Of a stretch of DNA of 64,000 bases, positions 1 to 11,891 are shown one piece after another. Made by a program: the position numbers and the translations under genes. The notes beneath the pieces were generated by a model. The model was not told the DNA's origin and did no database searches. It saw nothing but the letters and a program-made list of their open reading frames with translations. The stretch comes from Moniliella sp. 'wahieum'. Taxonomy: Eukaryota > Basidiomycota > Moniliellomycetes > Moniliellales > Moniliellaceae. Where the stretch lies: NCBI GenBank assembly GCA_003971905.1, contig RSEE01000092.1, forward strand, positions 204,421 to 268,420. The letters run 5' to 3'. Numbering within the stretch: position 1 is the stretch's first letter; every line of letters begins with the position of its first letter.

Positions 1-1160
1 GCATTGCCCGTACCTAGTGATAATAGCTAATTGCTCGCGAAGGTGATCGCCCTGATCCCTGAGTGATCGACAGGGACTGTAGTGTAGATGTGCGAAGGTC
101 GGGGGGGGGGGGGGTTCACCATTTCTGGTAGGCCTCCTTTCCGAAGAGTGGGGTGCTCCACCCTTCCCACTCCCCACTTCCAATTTCCATCTTCCCCCTT
201 GGACCGCCGCGTTGCACAGTAGCTCATCGAACTGCTGGATCTGTTTGTTGAGCTTGAAGCGATCTAACAGTCTGAATAGGTCCTTGGCTGATGGTGCAGG
301 ACCCCAGACCCACGACCCACGACCCAGGGGGAGCCACGAGCTTGAAACTGCGAGCATACTATATGCTACTGTGACTACTAAGACTAAAGACGAGCCGCTG
401 GTGGCGCGCGTGCTCCTGTCGCTGGGGGATTGGTGAGGTATTGATGTATAGAAATGACGTCTCAGGAAAGATCTGTCTGATTTCACCACGGTCGAGCTGG
501 CTATACCTCCCCTCGCGTTCCTAAGTACCAAACAAGTGTGCGGGCAAAAGATCTGAGACACATGGATCATGCAAGAGTCAATGGGAGGGAAACAGACTAG
601 GGATCAGAACAGGACAGGGAAAAAGACCGGGTGCGGCCACAACAGTAAGGTTAAGGTCTCCGGAGGACAGTGGAGCGGTTGGTTGCCGGACCAAACCAAA
701 CCTTAAGACCGTGGCCGGGCGCACCCCATTCGAAAACAAACACCACCCTCCCACTTCTCGTGCCCGTGCACCCCACATACGGGTCCACCGAACGAGCAGA
801 GGGGGAGGGGGTATGCAAAACACACAAACTCAAACAAACAAACCAACAACCGCCCCGACTGCCCCCCACGGCCTGCACCACCCACAACAGCCCAAACGGC
901 CCCAACGGCCCCAACGTCCCAACCACCCACAACGTCCGCGACGGCCCCAAGGACCACGGGGCGCAGGGGCCGAAAGGGCAAGAGAAGACAGGGCACAGGA
1001 AGACTAGGCCAGGGCAGACAGACGAGGGAAGACAAAGAAAGGGAAGAAAAGGGCACGGGAAGGGGAAGAATGAGCTTAATGAGCCGAGCCCAAAAAGAAG
1101 AAGAAAAGGGATTGGAAATTGGATGAGGGAAGATGAAAGGCCTAAAGTGAAAAAAATTGA
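1..1160. other. Gene-free left edge, downstream of CDC14
   Basis: No open frame here resembles a known protein. The stretch holds a run of 14 G at 101-114 and a short CCCCAACGG-type direct repeat at about 896-925. The overlapping open frames on both strands are low-complexity (Pro/Asn/Gly or Lys/Arg rich) and look like compositional shadows. Part of it may be the 3' UTR of the minus-strand CDC14 gene. Confidence 0.5.
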
Positions 1161-1162
1161 AG

Positions 1163-1501
1163 CTAAATGTTGAGTGCCGAACGCGGGGTGCGATTGGACA
1201 GAGGACCACGGCCTCGACCGTATCCTGCCGTCGGAGCGTCTTTGGCCGCGGCGTGGCGGGCGCGGGTGCGGGCCGAGATGGATGTGGATGTAGAAGCGGA
1301 AGCGGAAGTGGAAGTGGAGGCGGTGGAGGAAGAGCTGGTAGAGCGGGACGTGGTACGACGGGAAGAGGTAGGTCGAGTGCGGGTCGAGGAACGTGTTGTC
1401 ACGGGAGCCTCAGCTACAGCTTGGGCTGTGGTACGCGCCGTACGAGCAGGCACGGTGGGACGGAACAGGCTCGCGGTCTCGGCGGTGCGGTTGAGTGCCA
1501 T
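1163..1501 (-). other. Ser/Thr-rich open frame, possible extra CDC14 C-terminus
   Basis: Downstream of the CDC14 stop at 1596-1598, another minus-strand frame stays open to a stop at 1163. It encodes a Ser/Thr/Arg-rich low-complexity stretch with many alternating Ser-Thr dipeptides. Its composition resembles the disordered tail of the preceding gene. If the 1596 stop is an artefact of an indel, this would be the true tail of Cdc14; otherwise it is noncoding. Confidence 0.2.
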
Positions 1502-1595
1502 GGTGCGAGAGCGGGTGCGGACAGGGGACCGTTGTGAGGCTCCAAGTGCCGGTGGCGGTGGCGAAGGCGGGGGGGAGCACGGGTCGATGCGTCTT

Positions 1596-4027
1596 TTAGT
1601 CCATACAGTGCTTTGACCGTGGGCGAGGCACGGGCAATGTTAGTTCTGGTCGGGGTGGTGACTTGGCCCGGTAGAGGCGACTTTGTCCGGCCGCTTCGTC
1701 CGACGGCAAGGTCGGGGTAAGACGAATGTTGTGGGTACGACTGTCGCCGAGCACTCCGGCTGGGACATGGGCGCGCGGGGGCGTGCGCGGCCTTCGAACA
1801 GGACTAGTAAGGTGGAATCCATTCACCACTTTAGCCACTGGCGATTCGCCCGTGCCCAACGGCAGTGGAGCCGGCCGCGCAGACCCGCTCCGGCTCAGCA
1901 CCGACGACGGCGAATAGTTGACCCGCGTCGGCGTGTTGGCCACATCGTCCCCATGGGGAGGCAAGTGGGACGGGGTGTGGCTGCCATCGCTCTCGTCTGA
2001 CGAGGAACTTTCTCCGCCCAAGAGGAGCGCCGGCTTGCTCCGCCGCTCGGGGCTTGGGTTGCCACCTGCGCCCAAGGCCGAGGGAGGACGGGGCTGGGAA
2101 AATGGATTGCTGGGCGTGCGAGTGCGGAGGATGGGGTCGGGGCGGTGGCCGGGGCCAGAGCCGGCGAGAAGCAGGTTGGACCCGGATGAGGCGGAACTGT
2201 TGCTGCCGCCAGAACCGCGGCGCGGGGAAAGGCCCGTGGAGAGATGGTGGACGTAGCGTTTGTGCACGGGCGACGGGCTCTTGCGTGGCTGGCCGACACA
2301 TGGCGTGGGCTTGGCCCGTGCCACGGTGGACGGGGCATCGATGGGCGTGTGCGGGCGCGCCGGGCCCGGGTGTGACTGACGGAGGCGGGGCCCTGGTGGG
2401 CAGCAAACACGTCGGCTGAGCCAACGGCGTGAACGGTCTGGGCCTTGGCTGGCCGCGGGGCCAACGGTTGGTTTTCCTGCCCCAGCGGGAGGTCGCCCGA
2501 TTTTCTTTTCTTGGGTTTGCTGTTGGTGGCCAGGGCGGTGAGGGAGCGCGCCTCGGTCAGCTGGGCTTTGAGCTGGGCAAGCGTCTTGGCCATCTCGCGA
2601 CGTTCGTGGGCCAACTTAGTTTCGGCCAACTTGCTTGCCCGCGCCTGTTCGCCCCACTTGACCCATTCGTCCGACTGTTCGTAGAGGAACTGCTGTTGGG
2701 GTCCTACCACACACCCGGGCCGCTGCACGCGCATCCAGCCAATGGCCTCGGATGCCTTGAAGCCGTACTTCCACACCAGATACGCTCCAATCAGCACACC
2801 TGTCCGGCCCAGCCCGGCCTTGCAGTGCACAGCCACCACACCTCCCGCCTCGACCACCTTGTCGGCGCGGTCGATAAAGTCCTTGAGAATCTCCGCGGTC
2901 GGGTTCGAGCCATCGTCAAAGTACATGTCGACGTGATCGATGCCCGCTTGTTGGAAGATGGTCTTATCGTACAGCGCATTGTTGAGGCGCACCACCAGCT
3001 GGACCTTTCGCTGGGCAAAATCATGGATCAGCCGCGTCTTGCGCCTGTCCCATTCTTGGCTCTTGCGCTCATCGTCCGGAGTGAGGACCATATCGCGGCC
3101 CTCACGCAGGCGCTTGACATACACGGGGTCGTTGGGGCTGGCAAACGCAATGAAGGAAGGAGTGATCCAGTTCCAATCTCCGTTGGCCGGTTGCTCGGAA
3201 TAAAAGTACTCGTCCAAATCAAAGCGGGCCAGATCAAACAGCCCATTCTGTTGGGCCCGCCACGCACCGTACAGCACATCTTGCAGTGTCAGGCAAAAGT
3301 CTGCACGACCATAGCCGGCGTCACGCCACGGCTGGAAATCCATTGCGGCAAATGGGTAAAACGCATCCGAGGGCGATTGCCCCAGGACGAGAACGCTGCG
3401 GAGGGCAGCCAGAGCAGCCGTGTTGGTCTTGCGGATCGGGTCCGAACTGGAGTAGAGAACAATTCCATGGTCTTTCAATGCCGGGTCCTGTGTAACAGCG
3501 ACGAGAGTTAGTACGCATCCGCAGCCAGGAAGGAGACGAGGGTGGGGGGTAGAACGTACACGCGAGCGAGGCCATATGGTCACAGAACAGAAAGAGCATC
3601 GACATGTTGAACGGTCCCCAGTCGTCGTAGAATGGGAGGTACTCGTACGGGATGGACCGATCGCCAACAGTGTAGGGCAATTCGGTGGTGACCCAGTGGA
3701 ACTTTTGGGGCAGTGGCTGCTCGGCGCCCAGCCTTGTACCTCGCCTGCTTGGGGATGGAGGCCGTCGGGGTGGATGGCGGCCCAGTAGCGGAGGATGTGG
3801 TCGCCAGCGCTCATGGGAGGTTCGGGGGGGAACACGGCGGCGGCGGTGCCGTGGCCGGAATTGAGCGTGTCGGGTGTGCGGCATGGGCTCATGGAAGACG
3901 GCAAAGTAGAGGGGGGCGCGACCTCGATGAGCGGGGCGGTGGGCTGCGGGCAGACAAAGGACTGGGACAGGCTCGGTTGCTGCGACTGCGGAGCAGGGAG
4001 GGCATGGGTGGTGCTGGACAGGGCCAT
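1596..4027 (-). CDS. CDC14: Cdc14-type dual-specificity phosphatase
   Basis: Cdc14 removes phosphates from Cdk substrates and acts in mitotic exit, septation or DNA repair in fungi. The catalytic signature HCKAGLGRTG is encoded at 2798-2827. It is followed by the family's VGPQQQFLYEQ stretch and preceded by the DFGPLN-like segment (DDWGPFNMSMLF, about 3600-3640) and the RDAGYG motif. The C-terminal third is a long disordered Ser/Pro tail ending at the stop 1596-1598. An intron lies at about 3488-3559, with a TACTAAC branch site and a CAG acceptor, but its phases do not join cleanly. The reading frame changes at least four times (about 2320, 3700, 3880 and 3905), yet motifs continue across each break. 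The ATG at 4027 is the first in the conserved frame. An acidic, proline-rich stretch up to about 4290-4520 in another frame may be the real N-terminus. Confidence 0.92.
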
Positions 4028-6827
4028 CCGAGCGGGAGACCGAGGGGGGCGTCGGCACCAAGTGCGTGGTCGTCGTCGCCGTCGTCGAGGCAGTCCGAGT
4101 CGTCGGGCGCAATGATGACGGTCTCGCTGGTGACGGAGCGCACCTGGGTGGCGGTGACGCCGGCAGGCAGGGCGAGGGGGACAGCGGCGGGGGGGCGGAG
4201 CTGCGCATGGGGTGGGGGTGGCGGAGACGGGGGCGGTGGTGGTGGTGGAGAGGCCGAGGGGGCCACAGGCGGCGTGTGGATCGAGTGGGCACCGGCGGGG
4301 AGCAGCGCCGGCTGGACTTTGGCGTGGCCGCTGCGTGGCCGTGCGGATCCACACTGCCCCCGTGCCGGCCCCCGTGCCTGGTTGGGCGACAATTCTAGCC
4401 CCCCCAAAGCACTGCCCCCGTGCCCCGCGTTCCGCTCACGTTTTCTGCCACCGCACGCGTCAGCGAGATTATCGATTAGTCCGCAGCCAACTCGCCCGCT
4501 CGACGCGTCCCCCTCCCACTCCATCTGATCTGCCCCATCCACCCCCACCGCCACGTCCAAGTCCCCGCGGACGGGGGAATGCAATGCCTGCCCTCACGCA
4601 CATACACCCAGCCAGCATCGTCAGCCGGGAAGCCAGACAGACCACCAGCAGAGACTGCACCTGACCGTTCTGATGCCTCAACGAGAACAGCAGGAACACA
4701 CGCGTGCCGATGGAGCTAGCTCCACTAGGAGGCCTTGGCCGTGTCGGCTCTTCTCCCCCCGGCGCGAGCTTGGCGAGCCTAGCCTTCATCTCTCCTCGAC
4801 TCGCGGCTCTTAGTTCGCGTTCGAAGAGGACAAGGCAGACTCAGTGGCCTTCTTCGGCTGGGACGTAGACTGGACTTAGGATCCACCGTTGTTTCGTTTA
4901 TGGCCTGGACTGAGTTGGGTTCCTTGTCCATGTCCTGGCCTTGACCCTGACCCTGATCCTTATTGCTGATTCATGCACTGGACGTAGCATCCTTCCTACC
5001 CACCAACTCGCTGTTCTCTTCACTTCTTATTGCCCAGTTGCTCTCCACGAGAGCGTTGCTCTCGCTCTTCGTCTACCGCGTCTGCCTCCGTACGGAAACC
5101 GAGGGGCTGGAGAACATTTTGCTATCCTGTATCTTGTCCTCCTTCTGATCAAACCTCTTATCGAGCTTCTTGCTTTCCCATTCCCGGCCCGCATCTCCGC
5201 CGATACCCTTCCCACCTCTGGTATCGCCCGCACTGCCCGTTGCATCGTCCGCCTACGGTCCTCCCTTGGGGCGTGACCCAAACCGGACGCGCACTACCAA
5301 TCCGTAACGCTGGCTGCACCGGCGGTTGCGACGCGAAGGTCACCTGAACAACCACCTTTTGTGCTTGGAGCGGACTTGGCGCACGTGCTGTGCACATAGG
5401 GGGGCAAGCGCTCATCGGAATTGAGGCACATCCCCCGCACCCCACATCGGAATCCCATGCATCCCCCGCACCTTCTCGCTGACTGCCACGCGGGGTGGGG
5501 GAAGGGAAGGTTACATGTCGAAATCGGGTCTGCTGCGCGAGCGATGAGGGGGCGGAATAGGAGCGAAACGTTTGGAGCCCAAGGGGCAGAAGCAGGCCCC
5601 AACCCAAGTCGCCGGCGTGGGTTGCCCAGACGAGACCCGTCCGGCCCAACCGGCCCAGAAGGCACGTGTGCACCCCAAAGATACAGGCGGGACCGGTGTG
5701 CAAACCACGGTACAGTGGTCCATGAAAGAAGAAGGGCAGGGACTTGGGTAGGTTGGATGGCGCAGGCGGGAGTGCAGCTGGTTTCCGTCCTGTCCCTAGA
5801 GCAGACGGAAGGCACGCGGGGCCGTGAGCCTGTGCAGGAGCATACAAGGATAGAGTAGCCGTAGCGGCAGGCGACCTTTGGCTCTGGCCTCTTCCTGGCC
5901 AACGCGGCGATATAATACAGGACGTTAACCCCTTGGGACTTGGTCGTATAGCCTGACGACCAAGTCCATGATGGATATACCGAGCATCAAGGAGCCATGG
6001 GCAGCATCGGGCAAGGTCCAATTCGAAATGGTTATGCAACTGGCGTCTTCGACGGCGGAAGACGTGTGTGGGTTTTCGTCGCCCTGTCTACCACAAACGC
6101 GGGAGGCGAGGGGGGGGATGCAGTTTGTTGTTGAGGGCCAATTGCGTTACAACGGAGGAAGATGCGTTGGTGGTCGTCGTCCACCACTTCCTCCCCCTTT
6201 TGGGCTTGACCGTGTCCCATACCTTGTAAAAGGCCCTACGTACCACGGAAGTTGTCTGGCTGTGCTGAACGTTGATTTCTTCGTAGTTGTAGGACACGGT
6301 GTATATAAGCGGAAGCGACAAGCCAGCCGAGATGGACAGGTGGGCGCGCAGGGCCATCGCAAGCGACGCCAGCAAGCCTTCGTGGCTCGGCGCGACATCC
6401 GCCAAGAGCAAGCGCGTCTCGGCGGCATGCCACACTTTGTGCGCCGTCCACCAACTCGCCCATTTGCCAATGCAATGGCCCAGATGGGCCTTGGCCGCTT
6501 CAGGCCAAACGCCAGACCAAGTGAGGGCACAGCGAGGGGAGACAGGCACCGTGCCTGCGCGCACTGGGTGCTTTGCGTCGGGCCCACACTGGCGCCGTGC
6601 TACCTTCGACCAACCCTACTGACTATCAATGCAGCACTACAGGCACCAGGCGAGTGTACCTCTGCTGAAAAGCACTACGCAAAACAACCACCACTCGGTC
6701 GATCGTAACGCGTAACTAGTAAGGGCCACTATAACCAGCCTGCTTTCACGTCGCAAGTTGTTGCTCTGCTTTTGCGTTCGCACTGACATTCGTCTTCGTC
6801 TTCTCCTCCCTGCTTCTCCTCTTCCTC
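4028..6827. other. Intergenic block between CDC14 and TAF4
   Basis: Apart from a possible 5' extension of CDC14 up to about 4520, no recognisable gene was found. Long open frames exist on both strands (for example 5158-6039 minus and 5968-6708 plus), but they overlap each other and show no known motif. An AACCCTACTG telobox-like motif lies at 6612-6621. A minus-strand frame at 6088-6564 is listed separately. Confidence 0.4.
6088..6564 (-). other. Unassigned open frame, possibly coding
   Basis: This minus-strand frame of about 158 codons is more protein-like than its surroundings. It contains Trp-rich and Ala/Leu-rich helical stretches (GKWASWWTAHKVWHAAET, then GLLASLAMALRAHLS) followed by a Tyr/Asn segment ending next to a GTACGT sequence that could be a splice donor. 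I do not recognise it. No ATG in good context starts it, and the frame may be incomplete because of indels. It lies about 260 bases downstream of TAF4 in the same direction. Confidence 0.2.
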
Positions 6828-8727
6828 CTACAACGACGGCGTCGACGTTGACGGTGGTGGTGCCGGAGCCGGCACGCGGAACGCCGGCCGCCCCAGGGCG
6901 CGCGTCGTGCGCAGCGTGGCAATCCCCGACCCCAGCCCTGCTCCGCCCGCCCGCTCCCGCTCCAACGCCGCCAGCGCATCCGGGAGCGTCACCCGCGTCA
7001 CCGCCGCCGCTTCCTCCGCAGCCTTGGCGGCCTGACGCGACGCCAAGTCGCCCCATGCACCCGGCGCTGTCCCAGTGCCCAGTCCACCGCCCGCGCCTGC
7101 ACCACCGCCGCCTGCTGCGGCGTCCTTGTCGCCATTGCCATTGCCGTTGCTGTGGCCGTGGCCGTTGGCATCGCCATCGCCATCGCCATCACCGTGTGGC
7201 CGTCGGCCTCTTTGCTGCCCGGCTGTGCTGCCGCTCCTGCCCGCCAAACCCATGCACGCCCGACGACATCCACGCGTAGCGCGACGAGCCTCCGCCCAAG
7301 GCCGATTGTGCCACCGAATCCGCCAACTTCTTTTGCACGTCCGGTGTGGCATGTTTTAAGGACACGTGCTTTTTTTTGCCGCCTTCTTCGACGGTGATTG
7401 CACCAGCGGGAGCGTCGGCGGGTTGGCCTGCACGTGGGCCAGACGCGTCTCCGACGGCAGCTTGGGCCTCCATTGCGGCACGGTACCGTGCTTCGCGTTC
7501 GGCTCGCTTTGCTTGGCGCGCATCTCGGTTCGTCGTTCGACTTTTTCCAAAGCGGCGAGCAAGAGGTCTGGATTCTGCACCACTTCCTGGTGAAACAGTG
7601 CTATCCTGCCCCGATCCGCCTTGGCGTTCCGCACATCCTGCTCATCCTCTCCTTGTCATCCTCCAAGCCCGCCTGGTCGGCCGAGCGTTGTTTTTGCGCC
7701 CGGGCCAGAAGCTGGGGGAGCATCCTGCCCACTCCACTGACGATGGCGTGCAGTTCGAACCATAATCTCAAGTAAGTTGCGGAACCGTTGTCGGGTAGCG
7801 AGGGAGAGTAGTTGAGCACCGTAGGATCCACATGCAAGCCTTGTTGGGCGGCAATCTGGTGCACCTTGACACTCAAATCCAGCGCGTGGAGGTACAGTCC
7901 GCCCTGGGTCGCATCGGCACCGGCGCGACGGAATTGGCCGGGCACACAGCGTCGAGGTGGGCGCACCCCCAATCGCTTCTTGTTCCGCACGAAGGTCAAT
8001 GCCCGCACCCGTCATGACATCCAACGCATTCGTCGCATCGACGTGCACCTCGGCCCCGGGCCCAGGCGCGGCGCCCGCAGTGCGTTGGCTGTAGGCTGCT
8101 TCCCTTGGCACCTTCGCTTTTGATCGTCGGCTGGCGGGCTGGGAGAGGGCTTGCACCGCCGCAGCATGGACATGGGACGCATGAGCCGAATCGCGTGATG
8201 CGTCGGAAGGACGTGGGTTCGGGCCGGTTGCCAGAGGCAGAGTGCCAGCAGCAGAGGCAGTACTGGCGCCAGTGGCGGTGGCGGTGGTGCCATTGGCGGT
8301 GCTGGCATTGGCGCCTGGGGAGCCCGCGGGGGTGGAGGGGCGGTCTTCTTGGCGGATGGCTTGGGCTGGCTGGAGCGGGGTTGGAAGGTTGTCGGCGGGG
8401 CGGGGCTAGGGAGCCGCGGGGAGAAGAGGGCGGGTTGAGGGCGGGTGCGCCGGTGAAGAGGTGTTGGGCATGGCAAGCCGGGAGGCCTGGGAAGGCGATG
8501 GGGAGGGGAGGAAGCGGGGTAGCCGGGGATGGCGGGGGCGGATGGGGAGCCGGCGGCGGAGGAGGCAGGGCTCTGGGCGTGCTGCTGAGGCGGCTGCTGG
8601 TGCTGGTGCTGGTGTGGCTGCTGCTGCTGCTGCTGCTGGTGGTGGCTGTTGTTTGGGCTGCGGCAGCGGCAGCGGCAGCGGCAGCAGCGGCGGCGTACTG
8701 CTGGGAGGAGTACATGCCGTTGTACAT
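6828..8727 (-). CDS. TAF4: TFIID subunit TAF4
   Basis: TAF4 is a scaffold of TFIID and pairs with TAF12 through a histone-fold-like region. Recognisable parts of the C-terminal TAF4 domain, in order: ALDVMTGAGIDLRAEQEAI; VDPTVLNY followed in another frame by LATRQRFRNLLEIM (the family's VVSY-x-ATQQRLQNL helix); a charged helix LLLAALEKVERRTEMRAKQ; SRYAWM; and the terminal RVTLPDALAALERERAG, matching the RVNLRDLIFCLE block of animal TAF4. The N-terminal half is disordered, with poly-Ala, poly-Ser and Pro-rich tracts. The start chosen is ATG 8727 (MYNGMYSSQQY) and the stop is at 6828. At least four frame changes interrupt the gene. It is divergent from the SSXT-like gene, with about 250 bases between starts. 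Confidence 0.88.
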
Positions 8728-8979
8728 GGCGGTGGAGGTGGTGGAGATGGAGACGGAGGTGGCCGAGAGGCGGTGGTGGCGACGGCTGGCCGGCGAGGCG
8801 GGCGGATATTTGTGGGATTTAATTTTGGGATGAATTTGGGGCGAATTTGCGCGCTGGCTTGTAGGCTGCGACCATCAGCATCACCCACCCAAGTCTTCCC
8901 CGCCAACGCGACGCGCTTCGCTGTGGCTGCTGTGGTTCTTCCTTTGCTGCTTTCTTCGTTGCCTCCGCCGCCACCACCA

Positions 8980-11340
8980 ATGGACCCGCTCTTCGCCACC
9001 ATGGCCGGCAGCCCCACCGCCGCCCGCCCCCGCCCCCCCCCCCCCCACCACCACCACCACCGCGAACCCCCCCGCGCTCGACCCGTCGATGCTGGGCCAG
9101 CTGCCGCCGCCCTCGGCCTGGCCGGCCGCCACGCCGAACGACGCCGGCGCCATGCCGCCCCCCGCCTCGGCGCGCCCGCCGTCCCAGGGCCCCCGGTCGG
9201 TGCCGGCCTCCTCGCCTCTGCTCGCGCAGCGCGCCGACCCCCCGCGACCGCTCCGCGTCCCACTCCTCCACCCCGCACCTCGCCTCCGCCTCCGCCGCGT
9301 CGACGCCTCGCAACTTCCTTCCATCCCTACCCTCCTCGCGCTCGACCAGCCGCACGTGTACCTCCGCGCCCTCGTCGTGCTCCTCCTCCGCACCAACAAG
9401 GAGCTGCTCAAGGAGCGCGGCAACCTGGTCGCGGCCGGACAAGCGCGCTCTTCGCGCTCCCATGGGTACGTCTCCCTCCCGTCTCTCTCCCGTCTCCCTC
9501 CCGTTCCCGCTCCTCCCCCGTTTGGTTGGCGCCCACTGACTCCTCCCGGCTCATCCTAGTCTGCTTTCTCTGCTGCAGAGCAACCTCGCCTTCCTCGCCT
9601 GGCTCGCCGACGCGCACGTGGCCTCTTCCCTGACGGCGGACCAACGGAGCAAGATGCCCTCGCTCGCCTTCCCGCCCGCGGGCGTCTTCCCTGACCGCCA
9701 CCCGCTCACGCTGCTCTACCAAGCCATCGCGCGTCTCGACCACGCCCAGCGCACCGACGCCCCCGTCCCGCCCGCCTCGGTCTTCCCACAAGAGCGGCAG
9801 GGCGAGCCACCCGCGACGCCTGCGCTGCTTGCCGCCCTGCGGCCTGGCAGTGCTTCGGGCCAGCCTGGCACGCCTGCCCGTGCCCTCTCGCTGCAAGACC
9901 CGTCCAGTACCACCCCCGCCCGCTTCCCCCCGCCCTCAATGGCCGTGGGGGCTTCGCCGGCCTTGGGCGCCGCACGCGCGCCGTCTCGCGCTGCCTCTGC
10001 CTCGGGTTCGCTCCTCGATGGAACTGGCGAGACCGGGGCCAGTCCGGTGCCCCCCTCCCATTCTACGCCCACAGCTTCAGCCCCAGTCCCAACCCCACCC
10101 ACTACGACCACTTCTGCTGTCGCTCCCACACCTGCACCTGCACCTCCCGCTTCCGCACCTCCTTCCGCACCTGCTCCCGCTGCGCCCGCACCGGCGTCTC
10201 AGCCTGTCATCCCGCCCGACCTGACGACCGCGACGGCCAGTGCGCTACAAGCTCGTTTTGGCCCGATCGGTGTGCCGGCGTACAAGTTTGCAGACGCATT
10301 ATGCTGGGCACCCGCACCCTTTTGTGCAGTACATTGAACGTACCCACCCATCTTTCTCCTCCTTCCTCTGCCTCAACAACTGACCCAACTCGTCGCGCTC
10401 CAAGCTACCTTGGCCAAACAAAAACAGAACCTGCTGCGTGCCCGCGCCGCCGGTTCGCCCACCGGTTCTGGCTCACCACTTGCTCCTGCTTCAACCCCGG
10501 GCGCAGGTCAAGCTTCAGTCGCTTCAGCCGCTTCAGCCTCGCCTGCCATGCCGGGTGTAGGACCGGGGGTGGGAGTAGGAGCTGGCACGCCATCTGCTCC
10601 CACTGCTGCGGTCGGACTGTCAACCCCCATGCTGAGTCCCGCGCGAGGGGGGACGTCGACGTCGGCTGACTGGGCTTCCAGTCCGGCCGCAGCGCAGGCG
10701 CAGGTGGAGCAGGTCCCGCACCCGTACCCGCACCCGCAGCGGCGGGCGGGATGAGTCCCGCTGCGTTGGCCCATGCCACCAGTCCTATGATGACGCAACG
10801 TGGTCCTCCTTCCTTGTCGCACGGCACGCCTGTGGTTGCTTCAGTTGGTTCGGTCCCGTCGGCTGGGCCGCATGGTACACCTGTACCCCAGTGGGGTGGG
10901 TTACCTTCCCAACCTCCTCAACAGCAGCAACAGCCTCAGCCTCAGCAGCAGCAACAGCCGCAGCAGCAGCAACAACCACAGCAGTCGCTCCACCTACAAC
11001 CTCAACCGTTGTCGCAGCCTACGCAGGCGGCTCAAACGCCATTCACGATGCAGGGAGCGTTGCAGGCTATGGTGCCAGGGATGCCGACTGGAATGCCGAC
11101 TGGAATGCCGTCCATGTCAATGGCCGTGCCTTCGTCGGTGCCGCTTGCCAAGCGCAAGCGCAAGGACTACCCCAATCGCAACCAGTCGGATCGATCAACC
11201 CGATGCTGGCGCAAGCGACTCCGGGTGGGCTGGGCGCGCCCACCCAGGCCCAGTTGCACCAGGCTCTGGCTCAGTTCCAACAGCAGCAGGGCTTTGTCCC
11301 CTCGCCCAACCAGCCATTCATGGGCAACATGTTTGGATGA
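8980..11340 (+). CDS. Probable SSXT (SS18/Snf11-like) SWI/SNF-associated protein
   Basis: The start is ATG 8980 in a strong CCACCACCAATGG context. After a Pro-rich N-terminus come two helices: LRALVVLLLRTNKELLKERG and, after an intron, LLSLLQSNLAFLAWLADAHV. The second matches the SSXT consensus (L-x-x-NL-x-YLA-x-IAD) of SS18 and yeast Snf11. The intron at 9466-9559 (GTACGT donor, TAG acceptor) joins the two in one frame as Gly-Leu-Leu-Ser. The rest is low-complexity Pro/Ala/Ser, then a glutamine-rich block at about 10900-11000 and a Met/Gly/Pro stretch ending GNMFG at the stop 11338-11340. A Q-rich tail is typical of SS18 proteins. Frame changes occur near 9050, 10310-10390, 10740 and 11190. 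The family call is moderate because the domain is short. Confidence 0.55.
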
Positions 11341-11891
11341 TATGGCGAGGAAAGGGAAGGGAACGAGGGGGAGACGAGGGACGTGGGAGGAACCAGGCGA
11401 GCGAGCTAAACGTGTTGTGTACCGTGGGGATCGAATCGATGGCAGCTACACGTGCCAGGTACCTCGTGCCCGCCCCCCCCCCCCGCGCCACTGCTCTCGT
11501 ACCATTGTTTTGATCTATCTTGCTTGTCTTGTACTATGGGCATGTGTTATGAACGCGTGGGCGCAGATTGAGATTGTGATGCATGGCCTCAAAGTGGAGG
11601 GTCGACGGTGTTGGACGCGGGCGAGTAGTACAGGAATGGGGAATCGGACGTTGTTGGACGTCAGGGGCATGAGATCTCAGAGGCAACAGCAAGAAAGAGG
11701 AAGTATAAGCGCGTGGGGGGAAACGGATGAGGGGGATTGTTTTGGGGGATGGGGTGGGGGTGGGGGGGGGGGCAGGAGACGAGCAAAGTAGATTGGGCAG
11801 AACAGGTTGCCAGTGTCGAGGGCAGCGGGTAGCGGGCAGCGGGCAGCAGGCAGCGCGCCACAGGGGCAGGAACGAACGATGCCGAAACGGA
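11341..11891. other. Convergent intergenic spacer
   Basis: This spacer separates the converging SSXT-like gene and cystathionine gamma-synthase. It holds a C run near 11468-11479, a G-rich tract around 11750-11775 and short GGCAGCGGGTAGCGGGCAGC-type repeats at about 11820-11855. No gene was seen. Confidence 0.5.

Noticed and set aside
101-114. Run of 14 G as a functional G-tract
   Set aside because: Isolated homopolymers of this kind recur at several places in the window (for example 16 C at 38297-38312) and show no associated structure.
2429-3511. 360-codon plus-strand open frame
   Set aside because: It is antisense to the Cdc14 catalytic domain, which carries HCKAGLGRTG. It has no motif of its own.
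5158-6039. 293-codon minus-strand open frame
   Set aside because: Overlapping frames of similar length exist on both strands. Its composition follows the GC-rich background and no family resemblance was seen.
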